From: Flavobacteriaceae bacterium
GTDB taxonomy: Bacteria > Bacteroidota > Bacteroidia > Flavobacteriales > Flavobacteriaceae
Reading direction: 5' to 3'
Length of the DNA stretch: 64,000 nt
NCBI GenBank assembly: GCA_030148025.1
Contig: JASBUG010000033.1
Location: 1 to 64,000, forward strand
This document shows, piece after piece, positions 8,764 through 17,846 of the stretch (the first letter of the stretch is position 1; each line of letters starts with the position of its first letter). Below the pieces are notes generated by a model. That model was not told the origin of the DNA, did not search any database, and saw only the letters and a list, made by a program, of their open reading frames with translations. The position numbers and the translations under genes were made by a program.

Positions 8764-8771
8764 TAGGTTTG
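8764..8771 (+). promoter_or_regulatory. -7 element upstream of cvpA
   Basis: TAGGTTTG matches the Bacteroidetes -7 consensus TAnnTTTG exactly. No clear TTG box is seen 19 bp upstream; a TATTGG lies closer, about 13 bp away. It would give a 5' leader of about 60 nt for cvpA. Confidence 0.4.
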
Positions 8772-8838
8772 TTATGCGATGTTCGAATTTTAAAAGAATC
8801 TGAGTTCTTATAACCAAAAAACAACTAATACTAAATAA

Positions 8839-9366
8839 ATGAATGTTTTAGATATCATCTTAGGTGCCCTAATTTTGTTTGGTCTTGTTCGTGGTTTGTC
8901 TAAAGGCCTTTTTGTAGAGGTTGCCTCTTTAGTGGCACTTATTGCAGGCGTTTTTGGCGCTATTCACTTTAGTGATTTTGCCGCGGGACTACTTGAAAGT
9001 AAAGTAGATTGGAGCGAACAAACTATTAATATTGTAGCCTTTGCTATTACATTTGTAATCATAGTTTTAGTAATCTCATTAGCAGGAAAAGCACTTACTA
9101 AATTAGCCGATTTTGCAGCTTTAGGCATGTTGAACAAGCTATTAGGTGGAATTTTTGGAGCATTAAAAATAGGGTTGATACTAAGCATTTTACTTATGGT
9201 ATTTGCAAAAATGAATCGTTCTATTCCGTTTATGGAAGACGATGACCTAGAAGCTTCAGTGTTATACGAACCTGTAAAATCTATAGCACCAATGATTTTT
9301 CCATACATTATAAAAGAAGAGATTGAACGGCCTTCAGATAATGAAACCGCTAGTTCTCAAGAATAA
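8839..9366 (+). CDS. cvpA: CvpA family inner-membrane protein
   Basis: The 175-residue protein has four hydrophobic helices (about 1-20, 25-48, 66-88, 104-125) and the family's N-terminal pattern VLDIILGALILFGLVRGLSKGLFVEVASL. CvpA proteins are needed for colicin V production in E. coli and have been linked to envelope and bile-salt tolerance. The C-terminal tail is acidic and cytosolic or periplasmic. It is followed at once by an intrinsic terminator and stands alone. The family is sure; the precise role in this organism is not known. Confidence 0.92.
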   Translation: MNVLDIILGALILFGLVRGLSKGLFVEVASLVALIAGVFGAIHFSDFAAGLLESKVDWSEQTINIVAFAITFVIIVLVISLAGKALTKLADFAALGMLNKLLGGIFGALKIGLILSILLMVFAKMNRSIPFMEDDDLEASVLYEPVKSIAPMIFPYIIKEEIERPSDNETASSQE

Positions 9367-9392
9367 AAAAAGCCGCTAAATAGCGGCTTTTT
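9364..9392. terminator. Bidirectional intrinsic terminator between cvpA and carbonic anhydrase
   Basis: An A-run (9364-9371), stem AGCCGCTA/TAGCGGCT (9371-9378 with 9381-9388, loop AA) and a T-run lie between two convergent genes. The A-run serves the minus-strand carbonic anhydrase transcript and the T-run serves cvpA. Confidence 0.85.
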
Positions 9393-9415
9393 GCTTTTAA
9401 TATTATAAGGTTATT

Positions 9416-10051
9416 TTACAATAACTCTACTTTTCCTGAAGAAAGCATATAAACACCTCCTACAATACTAATCTCACCATTATCTTCCATTTCTTTTAGA
9501 ATCGGGCTCTTTTCACGAATTCTATCCATGGTTAATTTTACATTGTTTTCAACTGTTTTTGCAACAAAAGCAGAGTTCGATGAATTAGCTTCACCATCTA
9601 CCTCAACTGCTGATTGCTTGACAGCTGGCGTAATGTTTCCTAGCAGCGCTGTAATATTTCCTAATTCTACACCATCACAAGCAGCTTTTACTGCACCACA
9701 AGCTTCATGACCTAAAACTAATACTAATTTACTCCCTGCTACTTTACAAGAATACTCCATACTTCCTAAAATATCAGTATTCTCAAAGTTTCCCGCTACA
9801 CGTGCTACAAACACATCTCCAATAGCTTGATCTAATACAGTTTCAACTGGTACTCTAGAATCAATACAAGATAAAACTACTGCCTTTGGGAATTGCCCTC
9901 CTACAGTTTGTCCTACCAATGCTTGATTATCAACAGTGTTTGTATTGTTGTTTACAAACCTATCGTTTCCTTCCATTAAATCTTGAAGTACTCCTGCTGG
10001 AGTAAGTGTATCTTGTGTTGCTTTATCTAAAGCATTATTTATATGTGCCAT
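9416..10051 (-). CDS. Beta-class carbonic anhydrase
   Basis: This zinc enzyme interconverts CO2 and bicarbonate in the cytoplasm. The 211-residue protein shows the zinc ligands and catalytic dyad of the beta class: Cys and Asp-Arg in SCIDSRVPVE, and His and Cys in GHEACGAVKAA. The N-terminal extension (AHINNALDKATQDTLTPAG) is short. It lies 14 bp after the SulP transporter gene on the same strand, so the pair is co-transcribed. SulP proteins with adjacent or fused carbonic anhydrases are a known association and point to bicarbonate handling. Confidence 0.95.
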   Translation of the reverse strand: MAHINNALDKATQDTLTPAGVLQDLMEGNDRFVNNNTNTVDNQALVGQTVGGQFPKAVVLSCIDSRVPVETVLDQAIGDVFVARVAGNFENTDILGSMEYSCKVAGSKLVLVLGHEACGAVKAACDGVELGNITALLGNITPAVKQSAVEVDGEANSSNSAFVAKTVENNVKLTMDRIREKSPILKEMEDNGEISIVGGVYMLSSGKVELL

Positions 10052-10065
10052 ACTATATGTTTTTT

Positions 10066-11934
10066 TTAATTATTATTACCGTTTATGTTTTCTTTTACCC
10101 AATCAACGCAATCGTCGAAAGTTTCAAATATATGCTCTTCTGGAATGAAGTCAGGAATGATATCAATACGTTCCATCATATATCGTGGTTGAGGAAGCAT
10201 TCCTACAAATAGTGCTTCTACATCTTTCTTTTTCAAGTCCTGAAGCATATCTTCCATTGCATATAACCCAGATTGATCCATATACTGCATCCTATCTAAA
10301 CGCATAATAGCAGTATTTGCAGTAGCAGGGATTTGTTGAGATAACGCTTGGAAATCGCTCGTCGATCCAAAGAATAATGGTCCTTTAACGTGCTTGATAA
10401 ATACTTTTTCCTTGTATTGTTCTGGGAAATTAGCTTCGTCTTTCCATGCTTTTTCTTTCTTCAATGTTTTCACGTCAGAACGCTCAGCAGTAAGATCTCC
10501 AATCTTTTTCATAAACATTAACGATGCTATTACTAATCCTATACCAACAGCATAAACTAAGTTCCAGAAAGTAGATAATAACAATACTACAAGCATGATC
10601 ATTACTTCAGAACTCAATTTAAATGGTCCTAATTTCATGTCTCTAGGTAACGATGGAATCGCTCTTAAGCCTTTATAATCCATTACACCAATACCAACAG
10701 TAATTAATATACCTGCTAAAACAGCCGCCGGAATTTGAGATGCTAAAGGTGCTAAAGCTAATAGAATAACAAATAGCAATACACCAGCGATCATTCCTGA
10801 AAGTCTTGTTTTACCTCCAGAGTTAATGTTTACAACGGTACGAATAGTTGCTCCTGCTCCTGGAATACCTCCAAATAATGAAGCAATACTATTACCAATA
10901 CCTTGACCAACTAATTCTTTGTTTGGCTTGTGCTTGGTTTTAGTCATGTTATCTGCAACAACAGACGTTAACAACGAGTCGATCGCTCCTAAAAGTGCTA
11001 GAGTTAATGCCGTAAATATATATGGCGTGACACTTCCTAAACTAAAATTAGTAAAGATACCTAATTGAAGTTCTGGTAAACCATCTGGAATTTCAGGAAT
11101 TGGTCTATAGTCTAACTTTCCTATAATTGCTATAGCAGACATTACTATTAAAGCAACTAAAGTACTTGGTACTTTGGTTGTTATTCGCTTAAAGCCATAA
11201 ATAATAAAAATGGTTCCCATAGCTAATATCAACTCTAACCAATTAATATGCTGTAAAGCTCTTGGTAATACTTTTATAGCCCCTAAAACACCTGATGCTT
11301 CTTTACCTGCTAAGGTTTTAGATTCTTTTAAAATATCATCTTGAGATACTTTTTCAGCTCTATTGATAGTTTCTCTAAAATCTTCTAAAACTAAAATACC
11401 TTCTCCTGCTTCTTCTTTAAGAATATTTTCTAGAATAACTTCTTCAGCTTGTGGTTTAAATTCGTTCACATAATCCATGTCCTCTTTTGGATAATAACCA
11501 AGAGTAGGTAAAATTTGTGTAATTAAAATTATAACACCAATGGCTGTCATAAAACCAGATACTACTGGGTAAGGTATGTATCTAATATACTTACCGAGTC
11601 CTAAAGCTCCCAGGCCAATTTGCATTAAACCAGCTAGAAGGAATACTGTTAGAATTGCTGGTAATGCTTTTTCTACACTACCATCATTAGCTGCAATAAT
11701 TGTAGCAATAATTACCATACTTACAGCTGTCATTGGCGCTGTAGGTCCAGAAATTTGAGTATTTGTTCCTCCAAAAAGTGCAGCGAAGAAACTAATAAAA
11801 ATTGCACCGTAAAGTCCCGCACTAGGTCCTAAACCAGATGAAACCCCAAAGGCCAATGCTAAGGGTAGTGCAACAATTCCGGCTGTGATACCTCCAAAGG
11901 CATCTCCTTTTATGTTTGAAAATAAATTTTTCAT
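10066..11934 (-). CDS. SulP family inorganic anion transporter with STAS domain
   Basis: The protein is 622 residues from the ATG at 11934; an upstream in-frame start at 11973 is less likely because MKNLFSNIKGDAFGGITAG is the usual SulP start. It has about 12 membrane helices with the SulP motifs GLYGAIF and SIASLFGGIPGAGATIRT, and a cytoplasmic STAS domain in about the last 110 residues. An 80-residue charged loop (about residues 155-235) between helices is longer than in minimal SulP proteins. Members carry sulfate, bicarbonate or other anions. The downstream carbonic anhydrase suggests bicarbonate uptake, by inference. Confidence 0.93.
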   Translation of the reverse strand: MKNLFSNIKGDAFGGITAGIVALPLALAFGVSSGLGPSAGLYGAIFISFFAALFGGTNTQISGPTAPMTAVSMVIIATIIAANDGSVEKALPAILTVFLLAGLMQIGLGALGLGKYIRYIPYPVVSGFMTAIGVIILITQILPTLGYYPKEDMDYVNEFKPQAEEVILENILKEEAGEGILVLEDFRETINRAEKVSQDDILKESKTLAGKEASGVLGAIKVLPRALQHINWLELILAMGTIFIIYGFKRITTKVPSTLVALIVMSAIAIIGKLDYRPIPEIPDGLPELQLGIFTNFSLGSVTPYIFTALTLALLGAIDSLLTSVVADNMTKTKHKPNKELVGQGIGNSIASLFGGIPGAGATIRTVVNINSGGKTRLSGMIAGVLLFVILLALAPLASQIPAAVLAGILITVGIGVMDYKGLRAIPSLPRDMKLGPFKLSSEVMIMLVVLLLSTFWNLVYAVGIGLVIASLMFMKKIGDLTAERSDVKTLKKEKAWKDEANFPEQYKEKVFIKHVKGPLFFGSTSDFQALSQQIPATANTAIMRLDRMQYMDQSGLYAMEDMLQDLKKKDVEALFVGMLPQPRYMMERIDIIPDFIPEEHIFETFDDCVDWVKENINGNNN

Positions 11935-12008
11935 GTATGTGTTAGATATAAATTGTAAAATACCTAAAGACACGAATGGTTGGTCTTAGGTTTGAAAGTT
12001 TGAAAAAT

Positions 12009-12308
12009 CTATACCTGTTCAGGGGGTGGGGAGACATTCTCCTTATGTAACTCTTTAAAAGTGTTTAAGTAGAACTTTGTATCTAATTTCAATTCAACCA
12101 CTACAGGCGAATTGTCATTGTTCTTTACTTCAATAAAATTCAATTCAAAAGTTTTTTGTCCATCTTTTTCTTCTTTTTCTTTTTCATCTTCTAATCCACA
12201 AAACATGGAAACATCACAACCTTCATCTAATAATGTGACTACAGATGGTGCCGTAATGAATACGATAAAAATGATTGAAAATAAAAGATGTATTTGTTTT
12301 CTAGACAT
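12009..12308 (-). CDS. Small exported or membrane-anchored hypothetical protein
   Basis: The 99-residue product starts at the ATG at 12308; the TTG just before it is ignored. Residues 5-26 form a hydrophobic helix (LLFSIIFIVFITAPSVVTLL), followed by two cysteines (GCDVSMFCGL), a very charged stretch (EDEKEKEEKDGQ) and a short beta-like tail ending in SPPPEQV. The paired cysteines could be oxidised in the periplasm. No family is recognised. It sits between batE and the SulP gene and has its own -7 element. Confidence 0.65.
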   Translation of the reverse strand: MSRKQIHLLFSIIFIVFITAPSVVTLLDEGCDVSMFCGLEDEKEKEEKDGQKTFELNFIEVKNNDNSPVVVELKLDTKFYLNTFKELHKENVSPPPEQV

Positions 12309-12328
12309 CAATTAAACTTATGAAGCAG

Positions 12329-12336
12329 CAAATATA
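12329..12336 (-). promoter_or_regulatory. -7 element upstream of the 99-aa gene
   Basis: On the minus strand TATATTTG matches TAnnTTTG, about 20 bases before the ATG at 12308. The -33 box is not convincing. It suggests that transcription of the small gene and perhaps SulP-carbonic anhydrase starts here rather than by readthrough from the bat operon. Confidence 0.4.
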
Positions 12337-12369
12337 ATATTTTACCCGAATTTTATTGTTAAATAAAGC

Positions 12370-13125
12370 CTAAAGAGCCTTTATATCTTCGTTAGGAATC
12401 CATCCGGTTTTACCATTTGCCAGTTTTACTTTTGTCCAGTTATCATTATAGAATTCTAATATCTGTACTTTTGTTCCTTCATGTAAGGTAAATGCTATTT
12501 CACTTCTTAGGTTTGGATCTGTTTTTACATCGCTTTCTTGAGCAAATACAATGGCAGGTTTATCTTTTTGATCATAATCGTATTTTCTAAAGGCAAAGAA
12601 CAGCATTAAAACTGCCAGAATAATAGCAGATGAACTTCCTAAAAACGCTATTCGTTTCTTTAAGGTTGTATACGAGAAATAATAACTTAAAAATAAAATT
12701 ACAAATACAAATACCAGCACTACGGCTATCATTGCCCAGGTATCAAAACTAAGGGCATTAACTGTATTTTTAAACACACGTGACAATCCAATTTCAGGAA
12801 CAGATTCTATATCGTCAATAGTCATGTTTTGAGCAAAAGCCAGATTGCTTTCAATCTCTTTGTCATTTGGCATCAATTGAAGTGCCTTTTCGTAATAATA
12901 AATACTTGGTGCAATTTTATTTAACTTGTAATAAGCATTGGCCAAATTAAAATATAGCTCTCCCGAGTGTTCGTTATTTTCTAAAACACTTTGATAGGAG
13001 TTAATAGCTTTTTGAAAATCGCCATTGTTATAGAATTTATTCCCAGCTTCAAATAACTTGTTACCCTGAGCATATCCCGAAATACTCAAAAACAAGACTG
13101 TAATGTAAAAAACTATTCTCTGCAT
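12370..13125 (-). CDS. batE: BatE: TPR and SH3-domain membrane protein
   Basis: Last gene of the bat operon. The 251-residue protein has a signal peptide (to about GYAQ), TPR units at about 25-95 (NKFYNNGDFQKAINSYQSVL, LYFNLANAYYKLNKIAPSIYYYEKAL), two membrane helices near 128-150 and 160-178, and a bacterial SH3 domain at about 195-251 ending in GKTGWIPNEDI. The ATG at 13125 follows a GTG in frame; the batD stop (13129-13131) is three bases upstream, so translation is probably coupled. Bat proteins were named for Bacteroides aerotolerance and are thought to act in the envelope as a complex; the exact task of BatE is unknown. Confidence 0.9.
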   Translation of the reverse strand: MQRIVFYITVLFLSISGYAQGNKLFEAGNKFYNNGDFQKAINSYQSVLENNEHSGELYFNLANAYYKLNKIAPSIYYYEKALQLMPNDKEIESNLAFAQNMTIDDIESVPEIGLSRVFKNTVNALSFDTWAMIAVVLVFVFVILFLSYYFSYTTLKKRIAFLGSSSAIILAVLMLFFAFRKYDYDQKDKPAIVFAQESDVKTDPNLRSEIAFTLHEGTKVQILEFYNDNWTKVKLANGKTGWIPNEDIKAL

Positions 13126-13128
13126 CAC

Positions 13129-14898
13129 TTATTTTATTTGTTTATCAATAGCTGAAATTACTCTGGCGGCTTTATCGTAATCCTGTTGCATCTCAACGTT
13201 AGAAAACGGTGTATACCTTGCCAATTCACAACTTGTAAGCAATTCTAAAAATTCGACAACGGTTTCTTCCTTAACAGATTTCTCAATTAGTAATTGTTGA
13301 ATTTTATCTTTGCTAAAATCGCTTGTTTCTATCTTTAGCTTCGCTTTAAGGTAATTGTGAAGTGCTCGCTCCATAGCATTATAAAACGCCTCTTTATTAC
13401 CTAAAACCTTTTTTGCTTCTCCTAGGTATTTTCTTGCCAATTTACTGGCAGTTCTAATTTTGTTTCCTTCTATATCGTTATCTCTCTCATCCTTTTTATG
13501 CCTGATAAAGATCACTAATGGAATTGCTAAAAAAGGCAACAATAATAAACTCCAGAACAATTTAGTTTTAAAGAAATGTGTGGTTTCCATACTCACAAGA
13601 GTAGTAGATGTTTTAAATGATGAGAACTGCCCTCCAGAAGGGTCTATAACCTGTTTAGCAACGCCTTCATTTGTTGCTGCAGATGTGGTTCCCGCAACCG
13701 CACTTGTTGGACCTTCAGTAACGTTGATAACAATTTCATCTGAAGTGAGTGTTTTATAGGTTTTGGATTTAAGGTCGAAATATGAAAAACTCACCTGTGG
13801 AATAGGGTATTTTCCTTGATATGACGGTACAATGGTATAAGCATCAGAAATATTTCCGCGCATACCTGTTAAATTAGTTGTTACCTTTTCACTGTGTTCT
13901 GGTTCGTACACTTCTAAAGAACTTGGCAACGTTAACTTTGGTAACTCAAACAATTTTAAGTTTCCTTTACCAGATACCTTTACGGTTGCTTGCAATGCTT
14001 CAGTAGCTTTTAATTCGCTTTTATTGGTCACTACCTCAAAATTGAAATCTCCAACAGCACCAGAGAAATCTAGAGGTTTCCCTTGTTCTGGTAGTGGCTT
14101 TACATTAATAGTTCTATTGCCTGCTGCAACCGTCCTATGTACTACACGCATTTGTCGATCTCCAAAAATATTGCGTCTGTTTGTAGGCACTTGTACTTTT
14201 ATATCTAGAGTTAGAGGTTCAATATTAAGTTTTCCTGTTTTTTGCGGATACAACACTGTTTTTCTTAAAACAACGTAGCGATAATCCTCTCCTTTATAGG
14301 TACTGTTTACCAGTTTTAACTCTTTAACATTTATGTTCTGACTCCAAAAATCGTTATATCTTGGATTATCAAGCTCTCTCCAAGTTTCAACACCTGTATT
14401 TGGAGAAATATAAAGTTTGTATACAACTGTTATAGCTTCATTTAGGTACGGATTTGTTTTAGAGACTTCAGCAACTAAATGTATATTCTTTGATGCAATA
14501 TAGTTAGGGTCGTTTGGATCTTTTGGCTTGTCTACTGCAGCTGTAACTTCAATTTTTACAGGAAGTGTTTTATAGGTCTCTCCATCTATTTCTATAGATG
14601 ATTGCCCAATAGTAAAGCTTCCTCTTTTTTTAGGCGCTAAAAAGTAGCTATATGTTTTAGAATATGATCTAACACCGTTGATCCATGAGTTGTTTATCGC
14701 CTGACTAGGGCCTCCTACTATAGTGAAATTTTGAAAACTAGGAGGGTTGAAATTATCACCATCCTTATTCATTACAAAGTCTATTCGTAAACGTTCGTTT
14801 ACACCAAGTTTCTTTTTACTAACCTTAGCCTCAAAAGTAACTTGTGCAGACGCTAGACCAGTAATTAAAAAAGCAATTATGTACAACTTAAATCTCAT
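13129..14898 (-). CDS. batD: BatD oxygen-tolerance family protein
   Basis: The 589-residue protein has a signal peptide (to about GLASAQ), a long periplasmic region with repeated immunoglobulin-like domains (about 20-430; TFEAKVSKKKLGVNERLRID at the start), one membrane helix near 445-465 and a charged cytoplasmic tail with helical repeats. This is the usual BatD architecture. It lies three bases after batC and directly before batE. It is the second BatD-like protein in this operon; the other is at 17847-19559. Role in the Bat envelope complex is inferred from the family. Confidence 0.92.
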   Translation of the reverse strand: MRFKLYIIAFLITGLASAQVTFEAKVSKKKLGVNERLRIDFVMNKDGDNFNPPSFQNFTIVGGPSQAINNSWINGVRSYSKTYSYFLAPKKRGSFTIGQSSIEIDGETYKTLPVKIEVTAAVDKPKDPNDPNYIASKNIHLVAEVSKTNPYLNEAITVVYKLYISPNTGVETWRELDNPRYNDFWSQNINVKELKLVNSTYKGEDYRYVVLRKTVLYPQKTGKLNIEPLTLDIKVQVPTNRRNIFGDRQMRVVHRTVAAGNRTINVKPLPEQGKPLDFSGAVGDFNFEVVTNKSELKATEALQATVKVSGKGNLKLFELPKLTLPSSLEVYEPEHSEKVTTNLTGMRGNISDAYTIVPSYQGKYPIPQVSFSYFDLKSKTYKTLTSDEIVINVTEGPTSAVAGTTSAATNEGVAKQVIDPSGGQFSSFKTSTTLVSMETTHFFKTKLFWSLLLLPFLAIPLVIFIRHKKDERDNDIEGNKIRTASKLARKYLGEAKKVLGNKEAFYNAMERALHNYLKAKLKIETSDFSKDKIQQLLIEKSVKEETVVEFLELLTSCELARYTPFSNVEMQQDYDKAARVISAIDKQIK

Positions 14899-14901
14899 TG
14901 T

Positions 14902-15717
14902 CTACCAATCTTTTTCAGCTTTTACTTTTTTTCCTTTTGCTTTTTTAGCATTTATCTTTTGTTGTACTTTTTTCTCTTCGTTACTCATTGCTTCTAACAA
15001 GTTTTTAACTTGTTGTGGTGACAATTTACCATGTTGTGGTTTTTGCTGTTGGTTTTTATTTTGAGGGTCACCATCTTTTTTATCATCCTTCTCATCTTTA
15101 GGCTTTCCTTTTTCATCTTCCTCTTTGTCGCCATCTTTTTTATCCTTATCACCTTCATCTTTCTCATCTTCCTTCTTTTCTCCATCATCTTTCTGCTCTT
15201 CTTCTTTCTTTTCCTCGTCCTTTTTTTCCTCGTCTTCCTTGTCCTTATCTTTATTTTGGTCTTCGTTATTTTGCTGCTCTTTAGCACATTCTTTAGCTAC
15301 TGCAAAATTGTATCTCGATTCTTCATCGCTTGGATTGTTGCGAAGGGCATTTTTAAAAGCTTCAACAGCTTCTTTACACTTTTTTTGTTTCATAAGTGTA
15401 TTCCCCGCATTATGAAACGCTCTATGCTTATCTGCCTTTGAAGTTGCCAACTTAGCCGCTTCTAAATGACGTAATAAAGCCTCGTCATAATTTTTGGTTT
15501 CAAAATAAGCATTTCCCAAATTATATGCGCCAACAATATTTGAAGGTTTTTTAGAAATAGCTTTTCTATATTCTTTTTCGGCCGTAACAAAATCTTCACT
15601 AACAATCATATTCCCTTCATAAACAAAGTCATTGGATTGTTGCAATGCCTTATCTTTTTGCTGTGCAAATGACAAGGATACCATTAAAGCGAAGATGTAT
15701 GTGACTAAATATTTCAT
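14902..15717 (-). CDS. batC: BatC: TPR protein with acidic-lysine low-complexity tail
   Basis: The 271-residue protein has a signal peptide (to about SFAQQ), TPR units from about 25 to 145 (EYRKAISKKPSNIVGAYNLGNAYFE, AFKNALRNNPSDEESRYNFAVA) and then a 70-residue stretch of Lys, Glu and Asp (about 148-225), followed by a Gln/Lys-rich end. The low-complexity stretch creates several long overlapping open frames on both strands, which I reject. batC is followed after three bases by batD. Upstream there is a 92-bp spacer from batB, the widest within this part of the operon. TPR proteins of the cluster probably assemble the complex. Confidence 0.9.
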   Translation of the reverse strand: MKYLVTYIFALMVSLSFAQQKDKALQQSNDFVYEGNMIVSEDFVTAEKEYRKAISKKPSNIVGAYNLGNAYFETKNYDEALLRHLEAAKLATSKADKHRAFHNAGNTLMKQKKCKEAVEAFKNALRNNPSDEESRYNFAVAKECAKEQQNNEDQNKDKDKEDEEKKDEEKKEEEQKDDGEKKEDEKDEGDKDKKDGDKEEDEKGKPKDEKDDKKDGDPQNKNQQQKPQHGKLSPQQVKNLLEAMSNEEKKVQQKINAKKAKGKKVKAEKDW

Positions 15718-15809
15718 TCTAATTATCTAAATTATAAAACACTAGGCTTTATTACAGTTAAAGGATTTATAAAATTCCTATAGAATTTTTATAATTAAAA
15801 CTTCTTTAA

Positions 15810-16844
15810 CTAAAGATTTTCGTTAAATAAATTTAAACGGTTTAACCATGCGGTTTTTCGTTCGAGTAAAAATATATCGAGGCATAAAAATAAAATTCCA
15901 AGCCCTAAAAACCATTGAAATTGATCTTTGTATTCTGCAAATTGTTTGGCCTCGAATTCTTTCTTATCCATTTTATTTAAAATATCTCTAATATGCTCTA
16001 ATACTTCACTTGTGTTATTACCATTGATATATTGACCATTGGCCTCTTCGGCAATATCAATTAGTGTTTCTTCATTAAGCTTAGTAATTACAGTTTCACC
16101 ACTGTTGTCTTTTTTGTAATTAAGGATAATTCCATTTCTTTTAATAGGTATTGGTGCACCTTTTGTGCTTCCTACACCAATGGTAAATATCTTTATTCCC
16201 TCTTCACTGGCTTCTTCTGCCACGTTTGAAGCTACATTATTATGATCCTCTCCATCTGAAATAATAATGAGTACACGATTGGTTTGTTCTTCATCATCAT
16301 AATAGGTTTTTGCTAACTGAATCGCCTCATCTATAGCTGTTCCTTGTGATGATAACATATCGGTATTCATGTTTTGCAAAAACATTTTTGCCGAGGCATA
16401 ATCGGTAGTAATAGGTAATTGCGGAAATGCTTTTCCGGCATAAGCAATAATCCCAATTCTATCACTTGCTAAATTGTTGATTATTTGGGTAACTAATTGC
16501 TTCGATTTTTCTATTCTATTAGGCGCAATGTCTTCTGCAAGCATACTTTTAGAAACATCTACAGCAAAAACTATGTCTACTCCTTGACGTTTAATGGTTT
16601 CTAGTTTTGTTCCAATTTTAGGGTTAACCATTGCCATAGCTAAACATGCAAATGCTAAACATAATACCACCAGCTTTAAAACGGGTTTAAAAATGGACTT
16701 ATTTGGGCTTAGTTTTTTAAGCAGTCTTTTATTTGTAAACTTCTTTTGTGCGTGTCGTTTCCACAATTGAAGCACTAAAAACAATGCTATTATTACCGGA
16801 ATAATTAGCAATAGCCAAAACCATATTTTCTCATCTAACTGCAT
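15810..16844 (-). CDS. batB: BatB: von Willebrand factor A domain membrane protein
   Basis: The 344-residue protein has two N-terminal membrane helices (about 8-27 and 55-73), a VWA domain with metal-ion site motif DVSKS (about residues 94-98), TDYASAKMFL and SDGEDHNN, and a C-terminal membrane helix near 308-326. It starts immediately after the batA stop with no spacer. VWA domains bind partner proteins through a metal ion; with BatA this probably forms the core of the envelope complex. The intact metal site supports function. Confidence 0.93.
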   Translation of the reverse strand: MQLDEKIWFWLLLIIPVIIALFLVLQLWKRHAQKKFTNKRLLKKLSPNKSIFKPVLKLVVLCLAFACLAMAMVNPKIGTKLETIKRQGVDIVFAVDVSKSMLAEDIAPNRIEKSKQLVTQIINNLASDRIGIIAYAGKAFPQLPITTDYASAKMFLQNMNTDMLSSQGTAIDEAIQLAKTYYDDEEQTNRVLIIISDGEDHNNVASNVAEEASEEGIKIFTIGVGSTKGAPIPIKRNGIILNYKKDNSGETVITKLNEETLIDIAEEANGQYINGNNTSEVLEHIRDILNKMDKKEFEAKQFAEYKDQFQWFLGLGILFLCLDIFLLERKTAWLNRLNLFNENL

Positions 16845-17846
16845 CTAAACAAAACTTCTAAATATTGTAAATCGTAATAACACTTCTATTAATAATAACA
16901 ATCCTGCTAAAAGAACCAATGATCTGAACTTCTCTTCGTAATTATAGAACTTAAATTCTTCAACATCGGTTTTTTCAAGTTTATCTATCTCTTTATAGAT
17001 CTCTTTTAATTTCTTATTATCGGTAGCTCTAAAATACTGTCCTCCCGTTGCTTCGGCTATTTCTTTAAGTAGATTTTCATCAATTTCTACTTGCACACGA
17101 CCATATTGAAAAACACCATTTTGTAAAGCAATAGGTGATAAGGCCATACCATTAGTTCCTAACCCAATAGTGTAGGTTTTTATACCGTATTCTACAGCCA
17201 ATTCACTAGCAGTATTTGGATCTATAAATCCAGAATTATTAACTCCATCTGTTAAAAGAATAATGATCTTACTTTTGGCTTTACTGTCTTTTAATCGATT
17301 TACAGACGTTGCCAATCCCATTCCTATGGCTGTTCCTCCTTCTATTATAGTGTTATATTTTATATCTCTTAAAGAACGCTGTACAATAGATTTATCGCTA
17401 GTAATTGGCGTTTTGGTATAGCTTTCACCTGCGTATTCTACCAATCCTATTCTGTCGTTAGGTCTTCCTTGAATAAAGTCGGCAGCTACCGTTTTTAAGG
17501 CTTCCAATCTATTTGGCTTAAGGTCTTTTGCAAGCATACTAGCCGATACATCTATGGCCATTACAATATCGATACCACGTGTAGTTTTTGTTCTTGAAGA
17601 CACATCAACTGTTTGCGGTCTTGCTAAAGCAGTGATTAAAAGTGCTAAAGCAAATAAACGTAGTAAAAACAGTAAATGTTTAAGTTTTGGCAACCAAGAA
17701 TTCCCAGTTTTAAATCCTTTAATACTAGAGATCTTAAATTCTGCTGTTTGTTTCTTGTGATTAAAAATGTACCAAAGAATTACTATGGGTATTACTAAAA
17801 ATGCCCAAAACAATTGTTTGTTTAAAAATTCTATTCCCTCAAACAT
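16845..17846 (-). CDS. batA: BatA: von Willebrand factor A domain membrane protein
   Basis: The 333-residue protein has the same layout as BatB: N-terminal membrane helices (about 10-28 and 56-74), VWA domain with metal-site DVSAS (about 95-99) and LLTDGVNNSG, and a C-terminal helix (about 307-327). It directly follows the BatD-like gene at 17847 with no gap, and batB follows it with no gap. The intact metal-site residues suggest it is functional. MoxR ATPases coded in such clusters are thought to act on the VWA partners. Confidence 0.93.
   Translation of the reverse strand: MFEGIEFLNKQLFWAFLVIPIVILWYIFNHKKQTAEFKISSIKGFKTGNSWLPKLKHLLFLLRLFALALLITALARPQTVDVSSRTKTTRGIDIVMAIDVSASMLAKDLKPNRLEALKTVAADFIQGRPNDRIGLVEYAGESYTKTPITSDKSIVQRSLRDIKYNTIIEGGTAIGMGLATSVNRLKDSKAKSKIIILLTDGVNNSGFIDPNTASELAVEYGIKTYTIGLGTNGMALSPIALQNGVFQYGRVQVEIDENLLKEIAEATGGQYFRATDNKKLKEIYKEIDKLEKTDVEEFKFYNYEEKFRSLVLLAGLLLLIEVLLRFTIFRSFV

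Noticed and set aside
14994-15441. Several long overlapping frames on both strands, very rich in Lys/Arg or Phe/Ser
   Set aside because: They are shadows of the low-complexity Lys/Glu/Asp stretch of batC; composition is extreme and batC has clear TPRs and signal peptide.
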